The notes under the pieces are model-generated. The model did not search any database, was not told the origin of the DNA, and was given only the letters and a program-made list of their open reading frames with translations. A program made the translations under genes and the position numbers. Below are positions 26,051-34,229 of a stretch of 64,000 nucleotides of DNA, in pieces. The stretch is from Litorimonas sp. (GTDB taxonomy: Bacteria; Pseudomonadota; Alphaproteobacteria; Caulobacterales; Maricaulaceae): contig JAPYSU010000002.1 in assembly GCA_029936425.1 (NCBI GenBank), positions 1-64,000 on the forward strand. The letters run 5' to 3'. Each line of letters starts with the position of its first letter. Positions within the stretch are counted from its first letter, which is position 1.

Positions 26051-26528
26051 TATAATGTCTGCTGGTTAAAACATGCTTCTAACGAGGTTTTCATTCAAAG
26101 AAAACAAATCTTTTGCCTAAGATTTAAGCGTTTTTCTCTTTGAACCAACGGAAAATTCTCGAGCTCTGCTTTTAAACAGAGAGGCTTTGCATATCTGAAA
26201 GGGAGTTTCCGCAAAACAATATCGTTGGTCACAAAAAATTCAAATCCCGATGAAAACCGGTTTCAACAATCTCAAAAACTGTTTTTTCGAGCCTCTAATT
26301 ACGAGCTCTTGTGCAAAAATTGGACATATCGGCAAATAGGCTTTGATTATTTGACCAAGTAATCTTTCCGGCTTCGCAAATGCGCTTTTACGCTGAACAA
26401 AATCGGAGCCATCGATAAAGAGGAGGAGCGGAAGGTGCTGTTACCTCTCGCGCAACATATGGCTTGAAAATGGCGGGGCGGCGACCCCGCCATCATAAGC
26501 CCAGAGCATTAGACGAAAGGAACCGACA
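26051..26528. other. Long intergenic region between argF and the UrcA gene
   Basis: 478 bp with no full gene. It carries the argF promoter, probably leftward from here, and the UrcA promoter. The one strong structure is a hairpin at 26470-26493. I see no arginine-repressor box that I would defend. Confidence 0.5.
26435..26493 (+). promoter_or_regulatory. Possible leader peptide plus hairpin upstream of UrcA gene
   Basis: AGGAGGAGCGGAAG precedes a GTG at 26435 that opens a 10-codon ORF ending at 26467. Three bases later a strong hairpin begins (ATGGCGGGG 26470-26478 / CCCCGCCAT 26485-26493). The arrangement looks like an attenuator or regulated leader of the UrcA gene at 26529, but no T-run follows the hairpin. 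Confidence 0.25.
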
Positions 26529-26900
26529 ATGCTGTATAGACTGCAAAAACTTCTGAGCTTCAAACCCCGTTCTGTCAAGTCAGGCCTCGTCCTTCCGGTT
26601 ACCGTCGGATGGATGATGTTCGCTCCAGTGACAGCCTTTGGTCTGGATGTCACAACAACAGAGTATAAGGTCCGCTTCGAGCGTGCCGCCGTACAGACGG
26701 TGGACGGCATTGAGAGCACTTATGAGAAGCTCCGGAAAAAGGCGAAACGCGCGTGCCGAATTGGCCGTAACGTCAATGATGACGGCGAAGAGATTTCAAA
26801 AAAGGACTGTGCGTCTGATCTGTTGGAACAGTTCGTGGAGAGCGCTTCTATTGAAGCCTTAAGCGAATATCATTTGGGGATGACAGAAAACGAAGAGTAA
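26529..26900 (+). CDS. UrcA family protein
   Basis: A 123-aa exported protein. The first ~40 residues hold a basic start and a hydrophobic segment ending AFG that fits a signal peptide. The mature part has the UrcA-type pattern: VRFERAAVQTVDG, then a paired-Cys block (RACRIG ... DCASDLLEQFVESA). UrcA proteins have no known function but are common in Caulobacterales and Sphingomonadales. AAGGA precedes the ATG by 8 nt. It faces the end of argD across a bidirectional terminator. Confidence 0.7.
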   Translation: MLYRLQKLLSFKPRSVKSGLVLPVTVGWMMFAPVTAFGLDVTTTEYKVRFERAAVQTVDGIESTYEKLRKKAKRACRIGRNVNDDGEEISKKDCASDLLEQFVESASIEALSEYHLGMTENEE

Positions 26901-26920
26901 AATCTCAACATTCTCAAATC

Positions 26921-26957
26921 AAAAAAGAGCCGCCCCTTTCCCGGGCGGCTCAAAAGT
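26921..26957. terminator. Bidirectional terminator, UrcA gene / argD
   Basis: Perfect arms GAGCCGCCC (26927-26935) and GGGCGGCTC (26943-26951) lie between convergent genes, with an A-run on the left side serving the leftward argD transcript. Confidence 0.8.
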
Positions 26958-26979
26958 TATGAAACAGTCTATTTAAGAG

Positions 26980-28185
26980 TTACGCGGCCACAAAGTCGTC
27001 CATCTCGCGGGCGTCTTCAAACGCTTCGCGCATGATGGCGATGGCTTCACGCACATGATCTTCGGTAATGATGAGTGGCGGCGCCAGACGCAAAACATTA
27101 TCCCCGGCAGATCCGCCAAGCATGCCTTTTTCAAGCAATAAGCCGCGAACCTCTTTGGCGGGCTTTTTGAGTTTCATGCCGCAAAGAAGGCCTTTGCCGC
27201 GCAGTTCCTCTACGACATCTGGGAACTCATCCTTCAGTCCCTCAAATTGCTGTTTGAGGAAGTTAGACACACGAACGACCTGATCCAGAAATTCCGGCTT
27301 GGAAATCTCGTCCCACACCGCAATACCGACAGCGGTTGCCAGTGGGTTGCCGCCATAGGTCGAGCCGTGCGTACCCGGGACCATGCCGGCCGCAACGTCT
27401 TCGCGCGCGATACAGGCGCCAAGCGGGAAACCTCCGCCCACGCCTTTGGCCACGGCCATAATGTCGGGTTCTGCGCCTTCGGCCCATTGATGCGCAAAAA
27501 GCTTGCCCGTGCGGCCCGCGCCGCATTGTACTTCATCATAGATGAGCAGAATGCCGTGTTCGTCGCATAACTCTCTCAGTCCGCGCAAACAGACCTCAGG
27601 AAGCGGACGTAATCCGCCCTCTCCTTGTACAGGCTCCACTAATATCGCAGCGGTCGTCTCAGAAATTGCGGCTTTAAATGCTTCATGATCTCCGAACGGC
27701 AAATGAATGAAGCCCGGTAGAGACGGGCCAAAACCTTTAAGATATTTCGGATTGCCGCCCGCATTGATTGTCGCGAAGGTCCGTCCGTGAAACGCGCCGG
27801 AAAAGGTAAGGATATCATAGCGCTCTTCGTCGCCGCGGTCGAAATGATATTTGCGCGCCGTTTTCATCGCGCATTCCAGAGCTTCCGCGCCGGAATTCGT
27901 AAAAAAGACTTTGTCTGCGAAAGGAAGCGCCGCGCAATATCTCGCGGCGAGCTCTTTGGCGTTCGTTAACTGGAACATGCCGGAAAGATGCCAGACCTTG
28001 TCGGCTTGGTCTTTCAGAGCGGCTTTTGGGGCGGGATGATTGTGCCCGAGACAATTGACGGAAATCCCGGCAATGAAATCCAGATATTTCTTGTCGTCGG
28101 CTGTGTAAAGATAAGCGCCCTCTCCGCGGACAAATTCCTGCGGGGGTGGGGCGTATGTATTGTAGAGGTGGTCACCTTTGGCCAT
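26980..28185 (-). CDS. argD: Acetylornithine aminotransferase
   Basis: A 401-aa class III PLP aminotransferase that converts acetylglutamate semialdehyde to acetylornithine. It has VFFTNSGAEALECAMKTAR, FHGRTFATI, the LLIYDEVQCGAGRTG segment and the PLP lysine in AVAKGVGGGFPLGA. ABC-2 permease gene 28200-29015 ends 14 bp upstream, so they may be cotranscribed. It can also serve as succinyldiaminopimelate aminotransferase in some bacteria. Confidence 0.95.
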   Translation of the reverse strand: MAKGDHLYNTYAPPPQEFVRGEGAYLYTADDKKYLDFIAGISVNCLGHNHPAPKAALKDQADKVWHLSGMFQLTNAKELAARYCAALPFADKVFFTNSGAEALECAMKTARKYHFDRGDEERYDILTFSGAFHGRTFATINAGGNPKYLKGFGPSLPGFIHLPFGDHEAFKAAISETTAAILVEPVQGEGGLRPLPEVCLRGLRELCDEHGILLIYDEVQCGAGRTGKLFAHQWAEGAEPDIMAVAKGVGGGFPLGACIAREDVAAGMVPGTHGSTYGGNPLATAVGIAVWDEISKPEFLDQVVRVSNFLKQQFEGLKDEFPDVVEELRGKGLLCGMKLKKPAKEVRGLLLEKGMLGGSAGDNVLRLAPPLIITEDHVREAIAIMREAFEDAREMDDFVAA

Positions 28186-28199
28186 TTTATGCTCTTAAA

Positions 28200-29015
28200 T
28201 TATGACTTGATCCGCCAGCCTGCGCGAAGCACCAGCAAAACGGTAATGAACAGCACGATATTGATTGCGGAAATAAAGGCAACACCGATTGCAATATTGC
28301 TATCAGCCTCACCTAAAAATCCGAAGCGAAACCCGTCAATCACGTAAAATAGCGGATTGAACATAATCAGTTTCTGAAAAACGTCCGGCAGGACATCAAT
28401 TCGATAAAATGTACCTGAGAGAAAGGATAGCGGCAGGATAATGAATTGGTTCACGACGGCGAGCTGGTCAAACTTCTCGGCCCACATGCCCGATAAGACG
28501 CCGACCATGGACATCATCAAGGCGGCTGAGACGCTAAAGAATATCACGGCCCAGAAATGAATCGGCATGAGCGGCGCGAAAAAGGCCAGAGCTATCCCGG
28601 TCGAGATCGCTACCAAAATTCCGCGTGTTGCCGCGCCGGTAATCCAGCCAATCGCCAGTTCGTAAAAGGAAAGAGGCGTGACAAGTAAATCTGTCAAATT
28701 CCCCATAATCTTGCCCTGCATCACAGAGGAGGAGCTGTTTGCCGACGCATTATTGAGCACGCCCAACATAATCAGCCCTGGCGCCAGAAAAGCGATAAAA
28801 GCGTCCGGGTCATCGCGAAGGGCGGCAAAGGCAAGAACAAACACCGTCATGTAAAGTAGGTTGGAAATAATCGGCGCCAGCAAAGTCTGCGGCGCAATCC
28901 GCAAAAACCGGAGACACTCTTTTTTATAAAGGGTCCAAAGCCCCATCCAATTGATGAAACCAAATTTCCGCGCCGACGGGGCAGAAGCAGAATGAAGAGA
29001 AGACATATCAGACAT
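28200..29015 (-). CDS. ABC-2 type transporter permease
   Basis: A 271-aa membrane protein with about six helices and the ABC-2 signature in FNPLFYVIDGFRFGF. It is similar to YadH/NodJ-type export permeases. It would work with an ABC ATPase, but no ATPase gene lies next to it in this window, so the partner must be elsewhere. Exported substrate is unknown. The 343-bp region upstream carries its promoter. Confidence 0.88.
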   Translation of the reverse strand: MSDMSSLHSASAPSARKFGFINWMGLWTLYKKECLRFLRIAPQTLLAPIISNLLYMTVFVLAFAALRDDPDAFIAFLAPGLIMLGVLNNASANSSSSVMQGKIMGNLTDLLVTPLSFYELAIGWITGAATRGILVAISTGIALAFFAPLMPIHFWAVIFFSVSAALMMSMVGVLSGMWAEKFDQLAVVNQFIILPLSFLSGTFYRIDVLPDVFQKLIMFNPLFYVIDGFRFGFLGEADSNIAIGVAFISAINIVLFITVLLVLRAGWRIKS

Positions 29016-29320
29016 AGTGCGGGTCTAGGCGGGAATGAAAGCAAGGGCAATCAGGGATTTGAGTTGAGAGTGCATTCAAGAAAAAACCGACAGTGAAGAC
29101 AGAAGGTTTTCAATTCTGCGGTCTGGCTGAGACCGGGTTCTGTAAAGGGTGAAATATAGAAGTTAGATATGTCGTTCTCAGAGTCAGGTCTAAGAAGTTG
29201 TGAGCGTTAGTTATGTATAATCGTAAACGCGGATTATTATCTAATTTGACTAGTTAAAGGACAAATCAAATAAGGAAAATTTGATTTCACTCTCAACACA
29301 AAAACTTGATCAATGAAAGA
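29016..29320. other. AT-rich non-coding region before blaI
   Basis: The region holds no gene that I can support. It contains one small hairpin (CGGTCT 29119-29124 / AGACCG 29130-29135) without a T-run, and the promoter of the leftward permease gene. Confidence 0.4.
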
Positions 29321-29321
29321 C

Positions 29322-29353
29322 TTGACGTATGTTACAGTTGTAACATATACGTC
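29322..29353 (+). promoter_or_regulatory. blaI promoter with BlaI-type operator
   Basis: GTTACA-GT-TGTAAC (29331-29344) is the TACA/TGTA palindrome bound by BlaI/MecI repressors, flanked by matching GACGTAT and ATACGTC. It fills the spacer between a -35-like TTGACG (29322-29327) and a -10-like ATATAC (29345-29350). The ATG at 29359 follows almost at once, so the transcript may be leaderless. Autorepression is inferred. Confidence 0.75.
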
Positions 29354-29358
29354 TACAA

Positions 29359-29730
29359 ATGTCACAACTTAGTAAATCTGAACTCGCCATATTGAAAATT
29401 CTATGGGCTAAAGCACCTTTATCCGCGCGGGAAATCCAAGATAAAGTCGGGCCACTACTAGATTGGTCGTTTTCAACAACTCGAACTACATTAGGCCGAA
29501 TGGCGGATAAAAACCTCCTCAAGCTCAATACAAAGCATGGCGTCCGTGTCTATGCGCCCGTTGAAAGCAAAGCCCGGACATTATCAGGCGTCATGCGAGA
29601 GTTTTTCGACACATTTTTTGAAATGAAGGGCCCGCTTCCTACGGCCGCCTTTCACGACAGCAAATTATTGTCCGAAGAAGAGTGGATGGAGCTGGACCGC
29701 CTTCTCAATGAAAGTGGTGACGATGATTAA
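29359..29730 (+). CDS. BlaI/MecI/CopY-family repressor
   Basis: A 123-aa winged-helix repressor. The N-terminus (LSKSELAILKILWAKAPLSAREI) and SFSTTRTTLGRMADKNLL are the BlaI DNA-binding domain; the C-terminal half has the dimer/cleavage helix. In the known systems the partner BlaR1 removes BlaI when the inducer is sensed. No ribosome-binding site precedes the ATG. The stop overlaps the start of the M56 gene (ATGATTAA). Confidence 0.9.
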   Translation: MSQLSKSELAILKILWAKAPLSAREIQDKVGPLLDWSFSTTRTTLGRMADKNLLKLNTKHGVRVYAPVESKARTLSGVMREFFDTFFEMKGPLPTAAFHDSKLLSEEEWMELDRLLNESGDDD

Positions 29731-31012
29731 GGCGTTGATCATCGTCCATCTCTGGAGCCTGGTCATTGCGAGCGGTGCCTGGATTTTACAGCATGATGGC
29801 AAGGCCCGGGTGGGGACGAATTTTCCAGCGCCGAATATCTGGTTCCTCTTGATAATATTTTGTTTTTTGCCGGGCGCGCTCTTCTTCGTTCCCTTTGGCA
29901 AAATTATCAGCATGCCAGCGACAGAAGTGTTCGAGATATTTTCGGCACAAGTCAGTGATGTTTCAGCCGATAGTGCCAAGCCCCTGAATTTTTCCGTCCT
30001 GTATATTGGCCTTTGTCTTTTGCTTATGGGGCGCACGCTTTGGAACTGGTTGCGCTTGCAAAGCTTGCCTTTGGCAGAGACAGCTGAGCCTGATATTTTT
30101 TCAACCTCGTCGGCAATTCCACCTTTGACCTTATCTTGGCCGCGTAGAGGGGTTGTCATGCCAAAGGGGTTAGAAGCTCAAGCGGCTTTGATACGACATG
30201 AGCGCGCGCATTTACGTCATTATGACGCCGAGTTTACTTTGTTGCTCCTGCTTCTACAGGACTTAATGTTGCGAAACCCCGGGATATCCTTTCTGGTGCG
30301 GCAGTGGCGTTTGTCAATTGAGTTGCGTGCAGACCGCGCGGCAATAAAAAAACTCACAGCAAGAGAGCGTAAAGATTATGCCGCACTTTTACTAAATATC
30401 CAGCGCCCAACCACTCGCCGCAATGACGCGCTGCCCTGTCCAACAGCGCAGTTTAATTCGAGACCGCATAGAGACGCAAAAATGAGACTCATAGGGATTA
30501 TGGAGGAGGCGCCCAACCCCCGAAAACGGCGTTGGGGCGCGGCCTTGTTCTTCACGTCAGTTGGGGCAGGCACGCTTGGGCTTACGAGCGCCATGGCCGC
30601 GGCCGGAGCCAGCGTAATAGATATGGCATCCAGTCCAGTCGAATATGTCAAACAGACCCAATTGCAACTGGCGGCCAGTTGTCCCGGCCTGATGAGCGAT
30701 CTCAAAGCGCGTGGCATCAAATTTGAAGAGGAAAATCTGACACTCAATGGTCAGCTTGTTTCCCAATATACAGTCAAGTTAGGTACAGTTGTACTAAGCC
30801 ATGATGTTCGCAGGAATGGAACTATTTACAATTCGCGCGTTCTTGATTCCAGCCATCCCTGTTTTGAAGCAGACGCCAAAGCCGCCATTGCCCAATGGAT
30901 GACCGAACCACAAAAACTTGAAACAAAAAATGTAGCGGTAAAACTGCATTTCAAAATGTCAGCGACAACCTCTGATGAATTGAACGATAAATTGAAAAAC
31001 TATCTCCAATAA
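29723..31012 (+). CDS. BlaR1-like M56 metalloprotease with TonB-like C-terminus
   Basis: A 429-aa protein starting at ATG 29723, overlapping blaI. Two or three N-terminal membrane helices precede a zinc-protease motif HERAH (His159, Glu160, His163). Another membrane helix lies near 265. The C-terminal ~120 residues are not a beta-lactam sensor: they contain a paired-Cys segment (ASCPGLMSD, SSHPCFEAD) and the AAIAQWMTEP pattern of TonB C-terminal domains. It probably senses an envelope signal and cleaves the BlaI-like repressor. The ligand is unknown. Confidence 0.82.
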   Translation: MIKALIIVHLWSLVIASGAWILQHDGKARVGTNFPAPNIWFLLIIFCFLPGALFFVPFGKIISMPATEVFEIFSAQVSDVSADSAKPLNFSVLYIGLCLLLMGRTLWNWLRLQSLPLAETAEPDIFSTSSAIPPLTLSWPRRGVVMPKGLEAQAALIRHERAHLRHYDAEFTLLLLLLQDLMLRNPGISFLVRQWRLSIELRADRAAIKKLTARERKDYAALLLNIQRPTTRRNDALPCPTAQFNSRPHRDAKMRLIGIMEEAPNPRKRRWGAALFFTSVGAGTLGLTSAMAAAGASVIDMASSPVEYVKQTQLQLAASCPGLMSDLKARGIKFEEENLTLNGQLVSQYTVKLGTVVLSHDVRRNGTIYNSRVLDSSHPCFEADAKAAIAQWMTEPQKLETKNVAVKLHFKMSATTSDELNDKLKNYLQ

Positions 31013-31075
31013 ACCGGAATACTGGCTTCGCCAAAATGCGTGATTAAACATTTTTGCGCACTAAAGGAATAATTT

Positions 31076-31972
31076 ATGAAACGCTTTTCAGCATCTATAA
31101 CTCTGTTGTCTTCTTTTTTTGTTGTGAGTTGTGCGGCGAATAAAACCGTTAGCAGCCATACTGTGGATGACATTCCTGCTCTTGAGAGTCCTTATCTTGG
31201 TCAAACGCCACCCGGTTCAACACCTGAGCGATTTGCCCCAGGCATAGTGTCGACAGAACACTGGGAATATGGTGGTACTTTCACACCCGACTTGCGAGAA
31301 TTCTATCTCCTCAGAAACGGCGGCAAGTATGAAAATTCCTCGTTCGTGGTTTTTCGGTATGAAGATGGCGAATGGCGAGAGTCCGTCGTTTCACGTCGGC
31401 GCGGGCAACCCTTCATCTCCCCTGATGGTGAGACCATACATTTGGGTCGACGTTACATAGAGCAGGCTGAGACAGGATGGTCAGACGTGAAGGAACTTGA
31501 GGCTCCCTTCAAAGATTTACCAATCATGCGCCTTACGGCTTCCGCCAATGGAACTTATTATTTCGATACTTTCAATCGGGATCAAAATGATTTTCCCATC
31601 CGGTATTCGCGATTGGTCGATGGAAAATATGAAGACCCAAAACCCTTGAGCGAAGCAATCAATACCGGGACATATTTAGCCCATCCTTTCATAGCGCCTG
31701 ACGAATCCTACTTGTTATGGGACGCCAAGAGAGACGACGGATATGGTGATTCAGATATCTATATCAGTTTTCGCCAGATCGATGGTTCATGGGGCGAGGC
31801 AATCAATCTGGGTAATGAGATAAATACTGACGCGTGGGAGGCGTCTGCGAGTGTTACGCCCGACGGAAAATACCTGTTCTTCAGCAGAAACATGGGCTCG
31901 GATGAATACGAAGACGTCGATATATTCTGGGTGGACGCTCAGGTCATTGAGAACCTCAGGCCTAAAAAGTAA
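31076..31972 (+). CDS. PD40 beta-propeller lipoprotein
   Basis: A 298-aa protein with a lipoprotein signal (MKRFSASITLL...VVSC). The body has WD40-like (PD40) repeats of the TolB type: FTPDLREFYLLR, PFISPDGETIHLG, PFIAPDESYLLWDAKRD and ASVTPDGKYLFFSRN. It probably binds a ligand or partner in the periplasm. It sits between blaR1 and the esterase pair in one orientation; cotranscription is likely but the 63- and 102-bp gaps leave room for promoters. Confidence 0.8.
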   Translation: MKRFSASITLLSSFFVVSCAANKTVSSHTVDDIPALESPYLGQTPPGSTPERFAPGIVSTEHWEYGGTFTPDLREFYLLRNGGKYENSSFVVFRYEDGEWRESVVSRRRGQPFISPDGETIHLGRRYIEQAETGWSDVKELEAPFKDLPIMRLTASANGTYYFDTFNRDQNDFPIRYSRLVDGKYEDPKPLSEAINTGTYLAHPFIAPDESYLLWDAKRDDGYGDSDIYISFRQIDGSWGEAINLGNEINTDAWEASASVTPDGKYLFFSRNMGSDEYEDVDIFWVDAQVIENLRPKK

Positions 31973-32021
31973 ATCATATGACAGCCGTTCTATCGCTCTG
32001 ACCGAGGAAGCATCCCGACCG

Positions 32022-33128
32022 GTAAAACCAATGCTTCGTAACCAAATACAATCAGTAAAAGGAGATTACGTATTATGCCTAAACCGAGTATATCTATCTT
32101 GAAAACGATGCTCTTTTGCCTGGCTTTAGTTGCATCCGCTCCTCTGGCAAATGCGCAAGAAGAGTTCAGCATCCCATCTGAAAGCCTGCAGGACACCAGG
32201 GAAATTATTGTCCATTTACCAAAGAATTACGATCCAAACCACGAAGAGGGCTATCCAGTAATCTATATGCTAGATGCTGGTTCAACAGATAAGCTGACAG
32301 CGGAAATAGCCGGCTATTACAATTGGGGTTATTCAATGCCTGAACTGATCGTGATCGGTCTCAAAAATGTCAGCCGAGGGCTGGATTTTCTTCCGCATTA
32401 TTATGATACAGAGATTAATGGTGAGCAGGTTTATGGTAACGGTGGTAAGCTGTTAGCCTATATAGAGAACGAACTCATTCCTTTCGCAAAAGATCAGTTT
32501 AACACCAATGGCGATAATGTCTTTGTTGGACATTCATGGGGCGGACAATTTACAACTTATGCGCTGAGTCAATCACCGGGTCTGTTTGATGCTTACTTCA
32601 TAACGAGCCCAGCATTTGGACGTGAGGGGGAGTGGAGGACAAAAACACTTGATACACTGGAAAAGGCTCTGAAACAGGATCAGGCGTTTCCTGATTTTGT
32701 TTATCTCAGTGTTGGAGGAGACGAAGAGCCGGTCATGTTGTCATCCTACCATCATTTAACGGCATTGCTAACGCAGCACCTCCCAGAGGGCGTGAAGTTG
32801 TACCATGAGGTCCATGATAGCGCTGGCTTAACGAATAATAGTATCAGTCATACGAGTAGCGCAGCACTTTCCATTGCCAAGGCAATGCAACTTTATTTTC
32901 CCGCTAGTCCAGAAGTTGAGTGACTCGCTTCCTTCCAAGACTCCTTCAACAAGAGCCAGTATTCATAGTCATTACTACGCAGGGTCTTTTGTAATTGGAG
33001 AATTAAAATGACTGTCAGTTTGAATTTCAAAGCCCTTTTGGCCATCACATTGTTGAGTTGCGTTAGCTGCGCAGACGCGGCGCAGATTGACCAAGACAAC
33101 CAAGTCACGCCGGAAGTTACATCTGATC
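32022..33128 (+). repeat. Tandem duplication, unit A (1107 bp)
   Basis: Unit A runs from GTAAAACCAAT at 32022 through the first esterase to codon 40 of a truncated serine-hydrolase gene. It is matched by unit B starting at 33129 with the same leader, start region and downstream leader. Offset is exactly 1107 bp at both the left boundary and the esterase start codons. Confidence 0.85.
32075..32923 (+). CDS. Secreted esterase, PF00756-type, copy A
   Basis: A 282-aa alpha/beta hydrolase of the ferri-enterobactin-esterase / esterase D class. Signal peptide ends at ANA (residue 27). The nucleophile is Ser154 in VGHSWGGQF; a late His is in YHEVHDSAG. AAGGAG lies 10 nt upstream. The first 98 nt are identical to copy B at 33182, yet the mature enzyme has diverged clearly. 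Substrate unknown; a periplasmic or secreted esterase acting on siderophore or glycan esters is possible. Confidence 0.85.
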   Translation: MPKPSISILKTMLFCLALVASAPLANAQEEFSIPSESLQDTREIIVHLPKNYDPNHEEGYPVIYMLDAGSTDKLTAEIAGYYNWGYSMPELIVIGLKNVSRGLDFLPHYYDTEINGEQVYGNGGKLLAYIENELIPFAKDQFNTNGDNVFVGHSWGGQFTTYALSQSPGLFDAYFITSPAFGREGEWRTKTLDTLEKALKQDQAFPDFVYLSVGGDEEPVMLSSYHHLTALLTQHLPEGVKLYHEVHDSAGLTNNSISHTSSAALSIAKAMQLYFPASPEVE

Positions 33129-33145
33129 GTAAAACCAATATTTAG
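33008..33145 (+). pseudogene. Truncated 5' copy of the serine-hydrolase gene
   Basis: This 45-codon ORF encodes the same signal peptide and first ~40 residues as the intact hydrolase at 34109 (SLNF..LLAITLLSCVS, AAQIDQDNQVT), then runs into five unrelated codons (RKTNI) made from intergenic DNA and stops. It retains GGAG before the ATG. It is the right end of duplication unit A and too short for an enzyme. It could still be expressed as a small secreted peptide. Confidence 0.85.
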
Positions 33146-34229
33146 TGACCAAATATAATCAGTAAAAGGAGATTACGTACTATGCCTAAACCGAGTATAT
33201 CTATCTTGAAAACGATGCTCTTTTGCCTGGCTTTAGTTGCATCCGCTCCTCTGGCAAATGCGCAAGAAGAGTTCAGCATTCAATCTGAAAGCCTGCAGGA
33301 AACGAGACAAGTCGTCGTCCATTTGCCCGCAAATTATGACCCGGATCGGGAAGAGGGTTACCCTGTTCTCTACATGCTGGATGTGCCTCGAAAAGTTAAA
33401 TTGACGGCGGAGATAGCGAATTACTACTACTGGGGTGATTTAATACCTGAGCTGATCGTGATCGGCCTTATAGATGTCGGAGGCATGGATTTGCTTCCGC
33501 ATTATTATGAGAGGGAAGTGGATGGCCAGCCCATCGCTGGCAATGGCGATAAGCTATTAGCCTATATTGAAAAAGACCTCATTCCCTTTGCAGACAATCA
33601 GTTTAATACGAACAGCAATAATGTCGTCTCCGGACATTCATGGGGCGGGCAATATTTGTCCTATATGTTAAGCCAATCACCGGGCCTGTTTGATGCATAT
33701 TTCATAACGAGCCCTTCCTTTGGAGACTCAGGGCAATGGGGCAGGAAGACCTATGATGCGCTGGAACAGACCTTAACGCAGGATCAGGAGCTTCCAGACC
33801 TTATTTATCTCAGCATGGGTGGGGATGGGGCGCCCGGTCCACTGTCTGACGCAGCGCTGCTGCCAGACTATTATCGTTTAACCGCATTGCTAAGGGAACA
33901 CCTCCTCGAAGAAGTGGAGTTGCACCATGAGGTCCACCATAGCGCCAATCATACAAGCAATGGCGCAATATCAATGGCCAAAGTGCTGCAACTCTATTTT
34001 GCCACCAGCTCAGAAGTTGAGTGATGGGCTTCCTTCCAAGGCTCCTTCAACAAGAGCCAGTATTCATAGTCTTGACCACGCAGGGTCTTTTGTAATTGGA
34101 GAATTAAAATGACTATCAGTTTGAATTTCAGGACCCTTTTGGCCATCACATTGTTGAGTTGCGTTAGCGGAGCAGACGCGGCGCAGATTGACCAAGACAA
34201 CCAAGTCACCTCGGAAGCTACATCTGACC
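33129..34229 (+). repeat. Tandem duplication, unit B
   Basis: Unit B repeats the leader, esterase and start of the serine hydrolase, and then continues into the full hydrolase gene, so it is likely to hold the original right boundary. Its right end is set here by where homology to unit A stops. The offset falls to 1101 bp after the esterase because copy B is two codons shorter. Confidence 0.8.
33182..34024 (+). CDS. Secreted esterase, PF00756-type, copy B
   Basis: A 280-aa paralogue of copy A with the identical signal peptide region (first 98 nt identical) and the same ribosome-binding site. The nucleophile is Ser153 in GHSWGGQY. The mature domain differs from copy A at many positions, including the segment after the second strand (MLDVPRKVK vs MLDAGSTDK) and the loop after the nucleophile. 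The pattern of identical flanks and diverged core suggests gene conversion of the ends or selection for a different substrate. Confidence 0.85.
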   Translation: MPKPSISILKTMLFCLALVASAPLANAQEEFSIQSESLQETRQVVVHLPANYDPDREEGYPVLYMLDVPRKVKLTAEIANYYYWGDLIPELIVIGLIDVGGMDLLPHYYEREVDGQPIAGNGDKLLAYIEKDLIPFADNQFNTNSNNVVSGHSWGGQYLSYMLSQSPGLFDAYFITSPSFGDSGQWGRKTYDALEQTLTQDQELPDLIYLSMGGDGAPGPLSDAALLPDYYRLTALLREHLLEEVELHHEVHHSANHTSNGAISMAKVLQLYFATSSEVE

